A stretch of 64,000 nucleotides of DNA from Deinococcales bacterium (GCA_013298595.1 JAAFIG010000001.1:62001-126000), one strand, 5' to 3'; counted from the stretch's first letter, positions 8,964 through 18,772 are shown. The notes: generated by a model from the letters alone, not told the origin. Made by a program: numbers and translations.

Positions 8964-9902
8964 ATGAATCGGTTGATAAGATTAGGTGGTTTAGCTGCAC
9001 TGGCTTTAATGGCGTGTGCGCCAGCAGGAACAACAGCAGCAACCTCGGGTACGGCTGGGGTACTGTGCGATTACAGCCAGAGCGTGATGAACGATAGTGC
9101 TTCGGTAAATGCCCTCAGTACGGTTAAATGGTCTTGTACCATCACTTCAAGGGTTCTAACAGGCAATGGCATTCCAGATCACGCGGTGGGAACATTTCCC
9201 AATCCTAACAATCCAAATAAAATTTCAGCCCAAAATGTTTCTGCCACGTACACCCTAGCGCCAGAGCAAACCACAACTTCTACGACCTTGGGTGGTCCTC
9301 GAGGTGCATTGGGGTATATGCTCAACGGTGTCAAACTTGACCCAGATACGGGCGGTAGCTGCAACGATGCTGGTGATAACTGCACATTGAATGGCAATGT
9401 TGGTCAATGGCGTATGGAAGCCCTTGGAGGAACATCCTTTAACTTTGGTACGGACAGCAACACTGCTCATGTGCAACCAAGTGGCGAGTACCATTACCAC
9501 GGACTCCCAGAAGGTTACTTGGCTAAATTAAACAAAGGTCAAGCCATGACCCTGATTGGTTGGGCAGCCGATGGATTCCCAATTTACGGGCGTTACGGCT
9601 ACACCACTGCAACCGATGCGACCTCGAGTATCAAAGTCATGAAAGGCAGTTACCGCACCAAAGCCACCCCAGATGCCAACCGCCCTGCAACCACTTTGTA
9701 CGCAATGGGTACGTTTAAGAACGACTGGGAGTACGTGGCTGGTCTAAGCGAACTTGACGAATGCAATGGGCGTACTGGTGTCACCCCAGAATTCCCCAAT
9801 GGCACGTACCACTACTATGCCACTGATACCTACCCATTCTTGCAGCGCTGCGTCAAAGGTAAAGTCGTCAGTACAGGCAATCCACCGCCTCCTGGACGGT
9901 AA
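8964..9902 (+). CDS. YHYH-domain lipoprotein
   Basis: The 312-residue protein starts with a lipoprotein signal (LALMACAPAG; Cys ~18). The YHYH domain is recognised by GEYHYHGLPEGYLAKL, by WAADGFPIYGRYGY, and by C-terminal DECNGRTGVTPEFPNGTYHYYATDTYPFLQRC. Six or more Cys suggest disulfide bonds. The tail is Pro/Gly-rich. YHYH proteins are extracytoplasmic and of unproven function; the His-rich motif suggests metal binding. AGGAGG lies seven bases before ATG. It is the first gene of a five-gene co-directional run and is paralogous to the gene at 11053. Confidence 0.85.
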   Translation: MNRLIRLGGLAALALMACAPAGTTAATSGTAGVLCDYSQSVMNDSASVNALSTVKWSCTITSRVLTGNGIPDHAVGTFPNPNNPNKISAQNVSATYTLAPEQTTTSTTLGGPRGALGYMLNGVKLDPDTGGSCNDAGDNCTLNGNVGQWRMEALGGTSFNFGTDSNTAHVQPSGEYHYHGLPEGYLAKLNKGQAMTLIGWAADGFPIYGRYGYTTATDATSSIKVMKGSYRTKATPDANRPATTLYAMGTFKNDWEYVAGLSELDECNGRTGVTPEFPNGTYHYYATDTYPFLQRCVKGKVVSTGNPPPPGR

Positions 9903-9905
9903 ATT

Positions 9906-11003
9906 ATGACGTTTATCCGTTCACTTCTCGCCCTGCTTTTGACAGCAGGGCTATTTGGCACTGCATCAGCTCATTTGATGGTGGCACAAAAAGGCACGTT
10001 GAACATCTCGGGAAATGGGGCTTATCTGTTGGTTTCCATTCCCACCTCAGGACTCGAGAAGATAGATGATGACACTGATGGTTTGTTATCAACTCGAGAA
10101 CTGAGTCTGCATACCGAAAGTATCAAACAGCAAATTCAAGCGCGTTTACAACTCAGCGATACCGATGGTTTGCGTCCACTCGAGGGACTGATGCTGACCC
10201 TCTCACCAGAAGATGCAAAAGAGGGACAACCTGCCGATCAACTCGTGGTCATGGGTCGATTTGCGCTGGCAGACTCGAATAAACCATTGTCGTTTCAAAC
10301 CAGTTTGTGGGGCAAAAAAGAAACTGAGCAATCCTTGGGTTTAACCATCACCAAGAACCTCAAACAAGAAGAATTGTTGATGCTAACCCCAGAACACCCG
10401 ACAGGGAAATTATACGAACCTGCTCTGAATGTGTTTGTCTCATTTTTACAACATGGTATTGAACACGTTCTGAGTGGATTGGATCATCTTTTGTTTTTGC
10501 TGGTTGTCATTGCCACAGGTTGGGGTTGGAAACAAATCTTGTCTGCCCTAAGTATTTTTACAGTTGGTCATACCATCAGCCTGATGACTGTGGTTTACAG
10601 TGGAATCACTTTCCCAGAAAACATTGTTGAACCTGCCATTGCTGCAACCATTATTGGATTAGCCTTATATGACTTATGGAAAAGCCGCTCGAGTTCAGTG
10701 CAAACTTCTCGAGGACTGCGTTACGGTTTGGTTTTTGGTTGCTCGTTAATTCATGGCTTAGGATTGGGTGGCGCACTGACTTCACTGGGCATCAATCCAG
10801 CCCAACAAGGCGCAACGCTTCTAGGCTTTAACTTAGGCATTGAAATTGCCCAAGTTGGTGTGGCAGTGCTGGCAATTCTTGGATTGGCTTTGCTACAAAA
10901 AATGTTTGGTGATCGCAGTGTGCAAACAGCCTCAACGCTGGCAACCCTGAGCGCAGTTGTCATGGGTGGCATCTGGTTTATTGAACGTGTGATGTTCTCC
11001 TAA
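9906..11003 (+). CDS. HupE/UreJ-like membrane protein with N-terminal exported domain
   Basis: The 365-residue protein has a signal peptide (…LLLTAGLFGTASA-H). An extracytoplasmic domain of ~130 residues follows, with Asp-rich EF-hand-like stretches (DDDTDGLLSTREL, SDTDGLRPLEG). Residues ~165-365 form a six- to seven-helix membrane domain with HGIEHVLSGLDHLLFLL, FTVGHTISL and SLIHGLGLGGAL. These conserved His residues mark the HupE/UreJ_2 family, linked to nickel or other metal transport in some members. Only three bases separate it from the upstream YHYH gene, so the two are surely co-transcribed. The substrate is unknown. Confidence 0.8.
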   Translation: MTFIRSLLALLLTAGLFGTASAHLMVAQKGTLNISGNGAYLLVSIPTSGLEKIDDDTDGLLSTRELSLHTESIKQQIQARLQLSDTDGLRPLEGLMLTLSPEDAKEGQPADQLVVMGRFALADSNKPLSFQTSLWGKKETEQSLGLTITKNLKQEELLMLTPEHPTGKLYEPALNVFVSFLQHGIEHVLSGLDHLLFLLVVIATGWGWKQILSALSIFTVGHTISLMTVVYSGITFPENIVEPAIAATIIGLALYDLWKSRSSSVQTSRGLRYGLVFGCSLIHGLGLGGALTSLGINPAQQGATLLGFNLGIEIAQVGVAVLAILGLALLQKMFGDRSVQTASTLATLSAVVMGGIWFIERVMFS

Positions 11004-11052
11004 AGGGTAACGCGTTTTAGGCTCATCCTCAATCTGCTCAAATCGGAGATTT

Positions 11053-12030
11053 ATGAATAATGCAACAAAATTTTTTGGCTGCACCGTGGTCGCTTTGACT
11101 GCTTTAGCAGTCACCACCAACTCGAGTCATAACACTGTTCTTGCACAAACCAGCAATACCACCAGTACAGCAGGTGTGTTATGTAAGCTCAGTATTAACG
11201 AATTTAACTCGAGTGCTTCGATCAAAAAAACCAGCACATCCAAATGGACTTGTTCTGCCACTGAACGTTTACTGACTGCCAATGGCATTCCAAACCATGC
11301 TGTTGGGACGTTTCCAAATGCCAATAATCCAAATACCATTGCGGAAGTCAAGGTTTCGGCTAAGTTCGCCTTAAAACCCGTATTAACCACCACCGCCACC
11401 ACCCTTGGCGGTCCTCGAGGCGCAATTGCTTATGCCCTGAATGGTGTGAAATTTGACCCTGACACGGGCGGAACTTGTGATGATACTGGCTCGAGTTGCA
11501 GTGCTGCTGGTGGCACAGGCAATTGGCGAATGGAAGCACTTGGACAGAAATCATTTAATTTTGGCACAGACAGCAATGGCGCTCATGTTCAACCAGACGG
11601 TGAGTACCATTATCATGGCATCCCGGAAGATTACTTGGCTAAATTAAACAAAGGCAAAACCATGACCTTGATTGCTTGGGCAGCCGATGGTTTCCCAATT
11701 TATGCGCGGTATGGGTACACCAAAGCCGCCAATGCCAAATCTGCGATTAAAGTCATCAAAGGCAGTTACCGCACCAAAGCCAAAGCAGATGCGAACCGTC
11801 CTGCAACCAACCTCTACCCAATGGGAACATTTAAGCAAGATTGGGAATATGTTAAAGGTTCAGGTGATTTAGACGAATGCAATGGTCGTACAGGAGTTAC
11901 CCCAGAATTCCCCAAAGGGATTTATCATTACTACGCCACCGATACCTACCCATTTTTGCAGCGTTGTGTCAAAGGCAAAGTCACGGTGGCTGCGGGTGGT
12001 CCACCTCCTGGTGGTATGCCCCCAAGATGA
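11053..12030 (+). CDS. YHYH-domain secreted protein (paralog)
   Basis: The 325-residue protein is a close paralog of the gene at 8964. It shares the GEYHYHGIPEDYLAKL, WAADGFPIYARYGY and DECNGRTGVTPEFPKGIYHYYATDTYPFLQRC blocks and the Cys pattern. The exported N terminus differs: a conventional signal peptide ending VLA-Q and no lipobox Cys at the right place. So one copy is probably membrane-anchored and the other released. The C-terminal tail is Pro/Gly-rich. It lies 49 bases after the HupE-like gene and 22 bases before the response regulator. Duplication of the gene on either side of the transporter suggests a functional unit. Confidence 0.85.
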   Translation: MNNATKFFGCTVVALTALAVTTNSSHNTVLAQTSNTTSTAGVLCKLSINEFNSSASIKKTSTSKWTCSATERLLTANGIPNHAVGTFPNANNPNTIAEVKVSAKFALKPVLTTTATTLGGPRGAIAYALNGVKFDPDTGGTCDDTGSSCSAAGGTGNWRMEALGQKSFNFGTDSNGAHVQPDGEYHYHGIPEDYLAKLNKGKTMTLIAWAADGFPIYARYGYTKAANAKSAIKVIKGSYRTKAKADANRPATNLYPMGTFKQDWEYVKGSGDLDECNGRTGVTPEFPKGIYHYYATDTYPFLQRCVKGKVTVAAGGPPPGGMPPR

Positions 12031-12052
12031 TAAACTAAGGAGTGATGTCCGC

Positions 12053-12739
12053 TTGAGTGCTTCAGAACTCATTTTAATCGTCGAAGACGAACCGCGTATT
12101 GCTGACCTACTCGAGCGTGGTTTGCAAACAGCTGGCTACCGCACCGAACGCGCCAATTCTGGTAAGCGAGCGCTTGAGCTTTGGCGGGCAGCCCGTCCAC
12201 AACTGGTATTGCTGGACATTATGATTCCCGCCCCAGATGGTCTCGAGGTACTAAAAACCATTCGACGCGAATCCGATATTCCGATTCTCATTTTAAGTGC
12301 CAAAGTCGAAGAAATTGATCGCTTACTTGGCTTGGAATTTGGCGCAGATGATTATATTATTAAACCTTTCAGTCCTCGAGAAGTGCTGCTGCGTGTCAAA
12401 ACCGTGTTGCGCCGCGTCTCAAAAACCGCTCCAAAAGAGCGCCCTCGAGTGCAAATAGGCGACCTGAGTTTGGATTTAGAATCCTTTGTGGCGCATTGCG
12501 GCAGCGAAGAAATGCAGCTCACCCGCACACACTTTCATTTGCTGGCGGTGCTTGCCAGTCGCCCAGGACGGGTTTTTAGTCGGCTCGAGTTACTGGATGG
12601 CATCAGTGTGCAGAACCTCGATGAGCGCACCATAGACACCCACATCCGCAACCTGCGTTCACGCATGGGAACTTGTGGCGATTTACTGCAAACCGTGCGT
12701 GGCGTTGGTTATCGGCTCGGGTCTGGCAGTGAGAACTGA
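12053..12739 (+). CDS. OmpR-family response regulator
   Basis: The ~228-residue protein has a receiver domain (LILIVEDEPRIADLL; phospho-acceptor Asp in VLLDIMIPAPDG; Lys in DDYIIKPFSP) and a C-terminal winged helix (LTRTHFHLLAVLASRPGRVFSRLELLDGI … RTIDTHIRNLRSRM). The open frame runs far upstream into the YHYH gene, so I start at TTG 12053, which follows TAAGGAG. An out-of-frame four-codon ORF (ATG at 12044) ends over this TTG. It overlaps the putative operon of YHYH and HupE-like genes and precedes its kinase by one base, forming a classic two-component pair. Confidence 0.9.
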   Translation: MSASELILIVEDEPRIADLLERGLQTAGYRTERANSGKRALELWRAARPQLVLLDIMIPAPDGLEVLKTIRRESDIPILILSAKVEEIDRLLGLEFGADDYIIKPFSPREVLLRVKTVLRRVSKTAPKERPRVQIGDLSLDLESFVAHCGSEEMQLTRTHFHLLAVLASRPGRVFSRLELLDGISVQNLDERTIDTHIRNLRSRMGTCGDLLQTVRGVGYRLGSGSEN

Positions 12740-12740
12740 T

Positions 12741-13847
12741 ATGCGTTTATTTCCGCGTTTTGTACTGGCATTTGTGGTGGTGGCATTTATTGCTGCTTTC
12801 ACTGCGTCTTGGCTGAGTGAACAAGCGGCTCGAGGGCGAATTCGTATCGCAACACCTGAAATTTCTGGGACTGGGTTTAACTTCCCGCGCATTGTCCCAG
12901 AAGCCGAAGCCCCCAAAGGAGCGGCACGGTTGCTCGTCAGTTTGCAAGCTTCGCAGGTTGGCGCAACGATTATTGCGCTCAGTTTAGCTTTTTTGATTGG
13001 GGCTATATTGGCTTCACGGCTCGTCAAACCGATTCGTGGTTTAACCGAAATCAACCGCCGTTACTTGCGTGGCGAACGACATTTACGTTACACCAATCAA
13101 GGCAGTGACGAATTGCACGAACTCGGCATGACCTTTAACCTGATGGCAGATCAAATCGAAAAAGAACAACAACAACACAAGCAACTGGTCGCCGATGTCG
13201 CCCACGAATTACGCACACCATTAACAGTACTAAAAGGCGAACTCGAGTACATCCAAGATGGCATCACACCAACTTCGCCACAAGTGATTCAGCGCCTGAG
13301 TGAAGAAGTGGATTTACTGGTGCGTTTAGTTGGTGATTTGCGTTTACTTTCTTTAAGTGACTCGGGCGGTCTCGAGTTTAACTTTGTTGAATTGGATTTA
13401 ACCGAACTACTGCAAAACGCGGCTCGAGCTTTTGCCCAAGCCGCCAAGCAAAAACAATGCAGCATTGTTGTAACTGGTGAAGCTGCCCTGATTCGGGTTG
13501 ACCGCGAACGAATGCAGCAAGTGCTGTACAACCTGCTGGACAATGCCTTGAAGCACACTCGAGAAGCCACAGAAATTCGGTGCGAAGTGCAGAACAAACC
13601 AAATGAAATTATGGTGCAAATCCGAGACCACGGGGTTGGGATCGCAGAAGCCGACCTCGAGCGGGTCTTTTTGCGTTTATACCGCACTGACAGCAGCCGC
13701 ACCCGCCAAGATGGGGGCAGTGGGTTAGGGTTAGCCATAGTCAAAACCTTGATCGAAGCGCACAATGGGCATATCCAAGCCGAGAATCACCCTGAAGGCG
13801 GCGCAGATTTTATTTTCTCATTGCCAAAATCTCGAGCAGGGAGTTAA
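12741..13847 (+). CDS. Sensor histidine kinase
   Basis: The 368-residue protein has a first membrane helix at ~5-25, a short periplasmic loop of only ~45 residues, and a second helix at ~70-95. HAMP, HisKA (VAHELRTPLTVLKGELEY, phospho-His) and HATPase_c follow, the last with an N box (NLLDNALKHT), a G1 box (DHGVGIAEADL) and a G2 box (GGSGLGLAIVKTLI). All catalytic motifs are present. The tiny sensor loop suggests that it detects something at the membrane or through a partner, and the neighbouring YHYH or HupE-like proteins are candidates. ATG 12741 begins one base after the regulator stop. Confidence 0.92.
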   Translation: MRLFPRFVLAFVVVAFIAAFTASWLSEQAARGRIRIATPEISGTGFNFPRIVPEAEAPKGAARLLVSLQASQVGATIIALSLAFLIGAILASRLVKPIRGLTEINRRYLRGERHLRYTNQGSDELHELGMTFNLMADQIEKEQQQHKQLVADVAHELRTPLTVLKGELEYIQDGITPTSPQVIQRLSEEVDLLVRLVGDLRLLSLSDSGGLEFNFVELDLTELLQNAARAFAQAAKQKQCSIVVTGEAALIRVDRERMQQVLYNLLDNALKHTREATEIRCEVQNKPNEIMVQIRDHGVGIAEADLERVFLRLYRTDSSRTRQDGGSGLGLAIVKTLIEAHNGHIQAENHPEGGADFIFSLPKSRAGS

Positions 13848-13890
13848 AACCTGTGTACGTTGTCCACTTGAGGCTTTTACAAATGCGCTC

Positions 13891-14655
13891 TTAAGGCGCA
13901 CAAGTAACAGGTTCAATCCCCGTGGCATAACGCAAGCCCACTAACAGCGACGCACGAAAAGTAGGATCAGTAAACATCGCTTTGCTATGACCAAGACCCG
14001 TGTACCACGCACGCCCACTCTCGAGGTCACGACACCAGATGATTGGGTGGTCTGCACCCATTGTGCCGCCTTGATAAGTGCGTTCGTCAAGCGTAGCCAG
14101 CACACGCACAGTTCCACGGGGATTCGTGCGGAAGTTATACAACTCATCGCGCACACGCCAGCCATCGCTTGGAATCGAACGTGAAAGCGGATGGTCGCTG
14201 TCGGCGCTCACCACGGTATCCTGAAGACCATTGGGATGGTTTTTGAAGTACGCACCTACCAGTTGCCCGTACCATGCCCAGTTGTACTCTGTATCAGAAG
14301 CCGAGTGGATGCCCAACCATCCGCCCCCTGTTTTAACGAAGCGTTCAAGCGCACTTTGCTGTGTGTCATTGAGAACATCGCCAGTGGTCAGCGCAAACAC
14401 AACCGCGCGGTATTGGCGCAAGTTATTGTCAGTGAACACAGCCGCATCCTCGGTTGTGGTTATGTCCAAGCCGTCGCGCATAGCAAGTTCTTTGATGGCG
14501 TTTACAGCATCTGGGATTGAATCATGCCGAAAGCCAGCCGTTTTGGTAAATACAAGTACCGCTCCTGTTGTTTGCTTTTGCGCTGCCACACATGCAATCA
14601 GAACTGCACCAGCCACACAGAGTACCAATAAACGCCAAGAGCGAGTAAGTCTCAT
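13891..14655 (-). CDS. ThuA-like domain protein, exported
   Basis: The 254-residue protein has a signal peptide or lipobox-like N terminus (LLVLCVAGAVLIAC). A ThuA-like (class I glutamine-amidotransferase-like) fold follows: VLVFTKTAGFRHDSIPDAV, VVFALTTGDVLND, FVKTGGGWLGIHSASDTEY, FKNHPNG, DHPLSRSIP and WYTGLGHSKAMF. ThuA domains occur in secreted proteins linked to sugar metabolism. The founding ThuA acts in trehalose use. Catalysis has not been established for most. TAGACT lies six bases before ATG (leaderless). It is convergent with the histidine kinase gene. Confidence 0.85.
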   Translation of the reverse strand: MRLTRSWRLLVLCVAGAVLIACVAAQKQTTGAVLVFTKTAGFRHDSIPDAVNAIKELAMRDGLDITTTEDAAVFTDNNLRQYRAVVFALTTGDVLNDTQQSALERFVKTGGGWLGIHSASDTEYNWAWYGQLVGAYFKNHPNGLQDTVVSADSDHPLSRSIPSDGWRVRDELYNFRTNPRGTVRVLATLDERTYQGGTMGADHPIIWCRDLESGRAWYTGLGHSKAMFTDPTFRASLLVGLRYATGIEPVTCAP

Positions 14656-14690
14656 AAAAGCAGTCTAGGTGCTAAAGATGAGAACGTCCG

Positions 14691-15497
14691 CTACGCTTCA
14701 CTGAGTTTTGTTATAGCAAATTTATTCCACTCGAAAATTTGTTGCTCGAGGCGTTGCTTTTGCTCGAGGCTTGGTGCTTTGTTCTTTGCTCGACGCAAGA
14801 ATTCTATGGCTCGAGGGTCGGTGTTCTCGAGTAAGATTTGGCTGGCTTTGAGCAGATTTTCAAAGGTTGGTTCGGCTCGAGCTTGGGTGATTACATCACG
14901 TGTGGTTGCCTCGAGTTTCTGCTGATGATACTGGTTTTTGCGACATGCGGCACAGTCTTTTAAGCGAGCATTGACTTCAATCACATATGTTTCATGTGCC
15001 CAGCGTTGCTCGGATTTGCTGTACACAAAGGGTTTTTGGCAAGTTATACAAGTTTGTGTTTGATCGAAGTAAAAATATGGGCGGCGCTGCCCATAATTAT
15101 GTAAATTTAGGATAAACAAAATTTCAAAATTAGCAACCTCAGCTCGTCTAGTCGCAATGCAGTCATCACAAACCCATTCGCGCCACGGGTGCGGATGTTG
15201 CGTCCACGAGAACAAATCATTGTTGAGATAATAAAAATAACTCGAGGTTGGATTTCCCTGTGCCTTTAACGCATCGATTGCACTTTGTAACTGCCATTGC
15301 AAATGCCACAAAGCATTTTGCTCGAGCAAATACACTTGGCTACCACAACATGGGCAGTTTAACAGATACTTTTCTCGAGCTTTACCTTTGGGTTTGGGTG
15401 ATTTCTGCTGCGGGGTTTTCATTCGCTGGCGAAACAAAACTTGCCATGTGGGAATCCAAGCTGCCTCGAGCAAATGGCGTTCTGATTTGGCTGGCAT
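14691..15497 (-). CDS. Zinc-ribbon protein of unknown function
   Basis: The 268-residue protein has four CxxC pairs: CPCC near residue 48, CDDC near 110, CITC near 150 and CAAC near 180. This suggests two zinc sites. A sequence with many aromatic residues between them ends in helical C-terminal repeats (ENLLKASQILLENTDPRAIEFLRRAKNK). The N terminus is basic (QKSPKPKGKAREK). I recognise no family; nucleic-acid binding or a structural role is possible. TAAAAT lies five bases before ATG, consistent with a leaderless start. It is divergent from sucC. Confidence 0.55.
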   Translation of the reverse strand: MPAKSERHLLEAAWIPTWQVLFRQRMKTPQQKSPKPKGKAREKYLLNCPCCGSQVYLLEQNALWHLQWQLQSAIDALKAQGNPTSSYFYYLNNDLFSWTQHPHPWREWVCDDCIATRRAEVANFEILFILNLHNYGQRRPYFYFDQTQTCITCQKPFVYSKSEQRWAHETYVIEVNARLKDCAACRKNQYHQQKLEATTRDVITQARAEPTFENLLKASQILLENTDPRAIEFLRRAKNKAPSLEQKQRLEQQIFEWNKFAITKLSEA

Positions 15498-15615
15498 AAC
15501 GTATTTTACCTAAGTTTTGTCACCGTAACAGGCACAACGATTCTCAAAGGTTGAAAAGGTGTAAACTTTAGCGTTTTGTGCCGTTGGGAGATACCCGCAT
15601 GGCATTAGGAGGAAC

Positions 15616-16746
15616 ATGAAACTTCACGAGTACCAAGCGAAAGAATTACTGGCAAGTTACGGTGTGCCAGTCCCAGCAGGCAAAATTGCCCGCACCCCAG
15701 AGGAAGCCAAAGCCATCGCCAATGAATACGCGTCTTTGACTGTGATTAAAGCCCAAGTGCATGTTGGTGGGCGCGGCAAAGCTGGCGGCGTGAAATTGGC
15801 TAAGGATGCCAATGATGCGTTTGAAAAAGCCCAAGCCATTCTTGGTATGGATATCAAAGGCTTAACCGTTAAAAAAGTCTTGGTTGCGAAAGCCGTAGAT
15901 ATTGCCAAAGAGTACTACTGTGGTTTAATTCACGACCGCAATGTACAATCTTTTACTTTGATGGTCTCTAAAGAAGGCGGTGTGGACATCGAAGAGGTGG
16001 CTGCTACCAACCCTGCCGCCATTACCCGTTTTGCCATAGACCCAATCAAGGGCTTACGTGCCTTTGAAGCCCGTCAAATCGCCTTGGATGCTGGTCTCGA
16101 GGGAAACCTCAATAAGATTGCTGCCATGATGGTTGGCTTGTGGAATGCGTGCGCTGGTTCAGATGCAACCCTAGCCGAAATCAACCCACTTGTTATCACC
16201 ACCACAGGCGAAGTGATTGCTGCTGATGCCAAAATAGACATTGACGATAACGCCATGTACCGTCACCCTGAACTCGAGGCGTACCGTGAAGTTGAAGCTG
16301 AACACCCACTCGAGGTTGAAGCCAAAGCCTTTGGTTTTAGTTACGTCAAATTAGACGGGCATATTGGTGTAATTGGTAACGGCGCTGGATTGGTCATGAC
16401 CAGTTTAGATGTGGTCTCGAGGGTCGGTGGTAAAGCCGCAAATTTCCTTGATATTGGTGGTGGCGCAAAAGCCGAAATTGTTTATAACGCGGTTAAATTG
16501 GTTTGCAAAGACCCAGATGTCAAAGGAATTTTAATTAATATCTTTGGTGGTATTACTCGGGCGGACGAAGTCGCTAAAGGTGTAATTCGGGCACTTGAGG
16601 AAGGCATTTTGAATAAACCTCTTGCCATGCGTGTTGCAGGTACAGCCGTGGCTGAAGCTAACGAATTACTCAAAGACAAACCCATTAACATTTACCCAAC
16701 CATGATGGAAGCTGCCACCGCCGTCGTCAAGGAGGCTGCACAATGA
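15616..16746 (+). CDS. sucC: Succinate-CoA ligase, beta subunit
   Basis: The 376-residue protein has an ATP-grasp N terminus ([20 protein letters not shown]), [13 protein letters not shown] for nucleotide binding, [26 protein letters not shown] for metal binding, and a CoA-ligase C-terminal domain with [11 protein letters not shown] and [15 protein letters not shown]. It works with SucD in the TCA cycle, converting succinyl-CoA to succinate with nucleoside triphosphate formation. TTAGGAGGAAC precedes ATG. Upstream, TAAACT (~15562) is a likely -10 with a normal leader. The stop overlaps the sucD start by four bases (ATGA), indicating translational coupling. Confidence 0.97.
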   Translation: MKLHEYQAKELLASYGVPVPAGKIARTPEEAKAIANEYASLTVIKAQVHVGGRGKAGGVKLAKDANDAFEKAQAILGMDIKGLTVKKVLVAKAVDIAKEYYCGLIHDRNVQSFTLMVSKEGGVDIEEVAATNPAAITRFAIDPIKGLRAFEARQIALDAGLEGNLNKIAAMMVGLWNACAGSDATLAEINPLVITTTGEVIAADAKIDIDDNAMYRHPELEAYREVEAEHPLEVEAKAFGFSYVKLDGHIGVIGNGAGLVMTSLDVVSRVGGKAANFLDIGGGAKAEIVYNAVKLVCKDPDVKGILINIFGGITRADEVAKGVIRALEEGILNKPLAMRVAGTAVAEANELLKDKPINIYPTMMEAATAVVKEAAQ

Positions 16747-17633
16747 GCATCTTAATTAACAAATCTTCAAAAGTTCTGGTACAAGGCATCACCGGACGCG
16801 AAGGTGCATACCACGCCGAAAAAATGCTCGAGTACGGCACACAAGTGATTGCGGGTAGCACTCCAGGTAAAGGTGGTCAAGTATTTTCAGCGCTTGGTAA
16901 AACAATTCCTGTGTACAACAGTGTTAGCGAAGCCAAAGCTGCTCACCCAGACTTAGATGCCACAATAATTTTTGTACCACCAGCCGCTGCTGCCGACGCA
17001 ACCCTCGAGGCTGCCCATGCTGGAATTCCATTAATTGTTAATATCGCCGAAGGTATGCCAGTGCTGGACATGATGAAAGTGGTCAAAGAACTCAAATCTC
17101 TGCCCAATGTGCGTTTAATTGGTGGGAACTGCCCAGGGTTAATCACACCAGGCGAATGCAAACTCGGCATTATGCCAGCCAGCACCTTCAAAGCTGGGCG
17201 CGTCGGTATGATCTCGAGAAGCGGCACTTTAACCTACGAAGCCAGTGCCATGCTCGCTGCTGCTGACATTGGTTGTAGCACTGTAGTTGGCATTGGTGGC
17301 GATCCAATGATTGGGACAACTTTTATTGATTTGTTACCAATGTTCAACGATGATCCAAACACCGATGCTGTTGTTATGATTGGTGAAATTGGTGGTGCAG
17401 ACGAAGAACAAGCTGCCGAATGGATTGCAAAGAACATGAAAAAACCAGTGATTGCATTTATCAGTGGACGCACCGCACCAAAAGGCAAACGCATGGGTCA
17501 TGCGGGCGCACTGATTATGGGTAATGTTGGAACAGCCGAGAGTAAACTCGAGGCGATGGCAAAAGCCAATGTACCAGTGGCTGACACAATGGAAGAAATT
17601 ATTGTGCTGACCAAAAAAGCTTTAGGGTTATAA
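16743..17633 (+). CDS. sucD: Succinate-CoA ligase, alpha subunit
   Basis: The 296-residue protein has an N-terminal CoA-binding Rossmann fold ([31 protein letters not shown]). A C-terminal ligase domain carries [36 protein letters not shown] and GHAGALIMG, the last containing the His that is phosphorylated in the catalytic cycle. It matches the usual family length. It overlaps sucC by ATGA, and a strong terminator follows, so sucCD is a self-contained operon. Confidence 0.97.
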   Translation: MSILINKSSKVLVQGITGREGAYHAEKMLEYGTQVIAGSTPGKGGQVFSALGKTIPVYNSVSEAKAAHPDLDATIIFVPPAAAADATLEAAHAGIPLIVNIAEGMPVLDMMKVVKELKSLPNVRLIGGNCPGLITPGECKLGIMPASTFKAGRVGMISRSGTLTYEASAMLAAADIGCSTVVGIGGDPMIGTTFIDLLPMFNDDPNTDAVVMIGEIGGADEEQAAEWIAKNMKKPVIAFISGRTAPKGKRMGHAGALIMGNVGTAESKLEAMAKANVPVADTMEEIIVLTKKALGL

Positions 17634-17647
17634 GATTTCTCGAGGAA

Positions 17648-17675
17648 AAAAAGCGCAACTTAGGTTGCGCTTTTT
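17648..17675. terminator. Terminator of sucCD, likely bidirectional
   Basis: A 12-base-pair stem (17648-17659 with 17664-17675, AGCGCAAC core) with a 4-base loop is flanked by A and T runs. It sits between the convergent sucD and the SHOCT-like gene, only 3 bases from the latter's stop. Confidence 0.88.
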
Positions 17676-17678
17676 GTT

Positions 17679-18167
17679 TTAGCTGCGTTCGATTTCGTTT
17701 CGCCGTTGTGAATAACTGTCTTGAGCAACCTGGTAAGCACGGGCTTTTGCTACTTGGTTGATGCCGCTCCAAATCCCAAAAATCGTGAAGATGATGCCAA
17801 AAAGTGGCATAAATTGAGCGATTTCAAATGCACCAAATTTTGGCATATTTGATGTGATGGAGTAAGTTGTTATTGTCCAAAGAGTGCCGAAACCACCAAT
17901 CACAAATGCCGAGATTAATCCACCTACAACTGATGGTTTGTGTTGCGATCCGTACCGCCCTCTAACCATATAATTTTGTTGCTCGAATTGCCATTCACGG
18001 TCTAGGCGGCTAAGTTGAGCTTCTTTGTTGAGTACCGCAACAGCTTGGTCGGGAATGGATGCTGGATTGCTGAGCAATTGGCTTTTGGCTTGAGCGAATT
18101 CAGCAGCGCTCAAACTACCGTTTCGGTACAGTTGCTCGAGTTTTTGTAGTTCTTCGACTAATCCCAT
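17679..18167 (-). CDS. SHOCT-like protein with two membrane segments
   Basis: The 162-residue protein opens with a short helical SHOCT-like motif (LQKLEQLYRNGSLSAAEFAQAKSQLL). A charged linker follows, then two hydrophobic segments (VVGGLISAFVIGGFGTLWTI and FMPLFGIIFTIFGIWSG) and a charged tail. SHOCT motifs are thought to mediate oligomerisation. I chose ATG 18167 because TAATAT lies five bases upstream and the SHOCT motif begins immediately. The open frame continues 17 codons further without an initiation signal. The function is unknown. Confidence 0.6.
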   Translation of the reverse strand: MGLVEELQKLEQLYRNGSLSAAEFAQAKSQLLSNPASIPDQAVAVLNKEAQLSRLDREWQFEQQNYMVRGRYGSQHKPSVVGGLISAFVIGGFGTLWTITTYSITSNMPKFGAFEIAQFMPLFGIIFTIFGIWSGINQVAKARAYQVAQDSYSQRRNEIERS

Positions 18168-18772
18168 GATTGATATTACGACGATTTTACAGAAATGGTT
18201 TCGTGATACAAAACTCAATTTAACTTATTTTGTCTCGAGTTAAGTTTCTAAGACTCGACCAATTGTTTGATTGTGCTTAGCAGTAGAATTGCTTGTGAGT
18301 GAGTATACGGATCATTTTAATACTTTGGTTCTGAAATTTGTTGCTAAGTCGCCTTTGGTTTAGCATCAAATAGCAATAAAATTAGAATAACTCGAGAACT
18401 TTTTGCAGTGGTTGGCGGCTACTCTCCTCACACCGAACCAGTTACGGCGCTGATATGTATTGGATGGCGAATTCTCAAGCGAATAATAAAAGTTTTGCGT
18501 CTCGAGAGAAGGCATTATTGCTTGGTATTTCGGCTACTGAGAAATTTGATTGGTTCAAGAATTTCCAGTTTTCATGTTTGAATCAATTGTTGGTGAAAGA
18601 CTATCGGTTCGCGAAGATTTTATTGAAGGTATGCTGCAACGTACTTATGATTTGCTATAGCAAACATTGATCGCTTGAAAATACCTATCATAGGATGCTA
18701 AATCTACCTACTCAAGCCAAACCAACGTTATCAAAAAAGCATCAACGAGTTTGCTCATGTTACGCTTCTACC
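18168..18772. other. ~600-base spacer without a convincing gene
   Basis: A 71-codon open frame at 18455-18670 (+) lacks a ribosome-binding site, a -10 at the leaderless distance and any recognisable motif, so I do not call it. The stretch is AT-rich with three scattered CTCGAG copies, two of them inside that open frame. No tRNA-like fold or terminator is evident. Confidence 0.5.

Noticed and set aside
13900-13930. GGTTCAATCCCC, similar to a tRNA T-arm
   Set aside because: It lies within the ThuA-like gene's 3' coding end; there is no acceptor stem, D-arm or anticodon arm around it.
18455-18670. 71-codon open frame between the SHOCT-like gene and the polymerase unit
   Set aside because: No ribosome-binding site, no -10 at the leaderless distance and no recognisable domain; likely chance.
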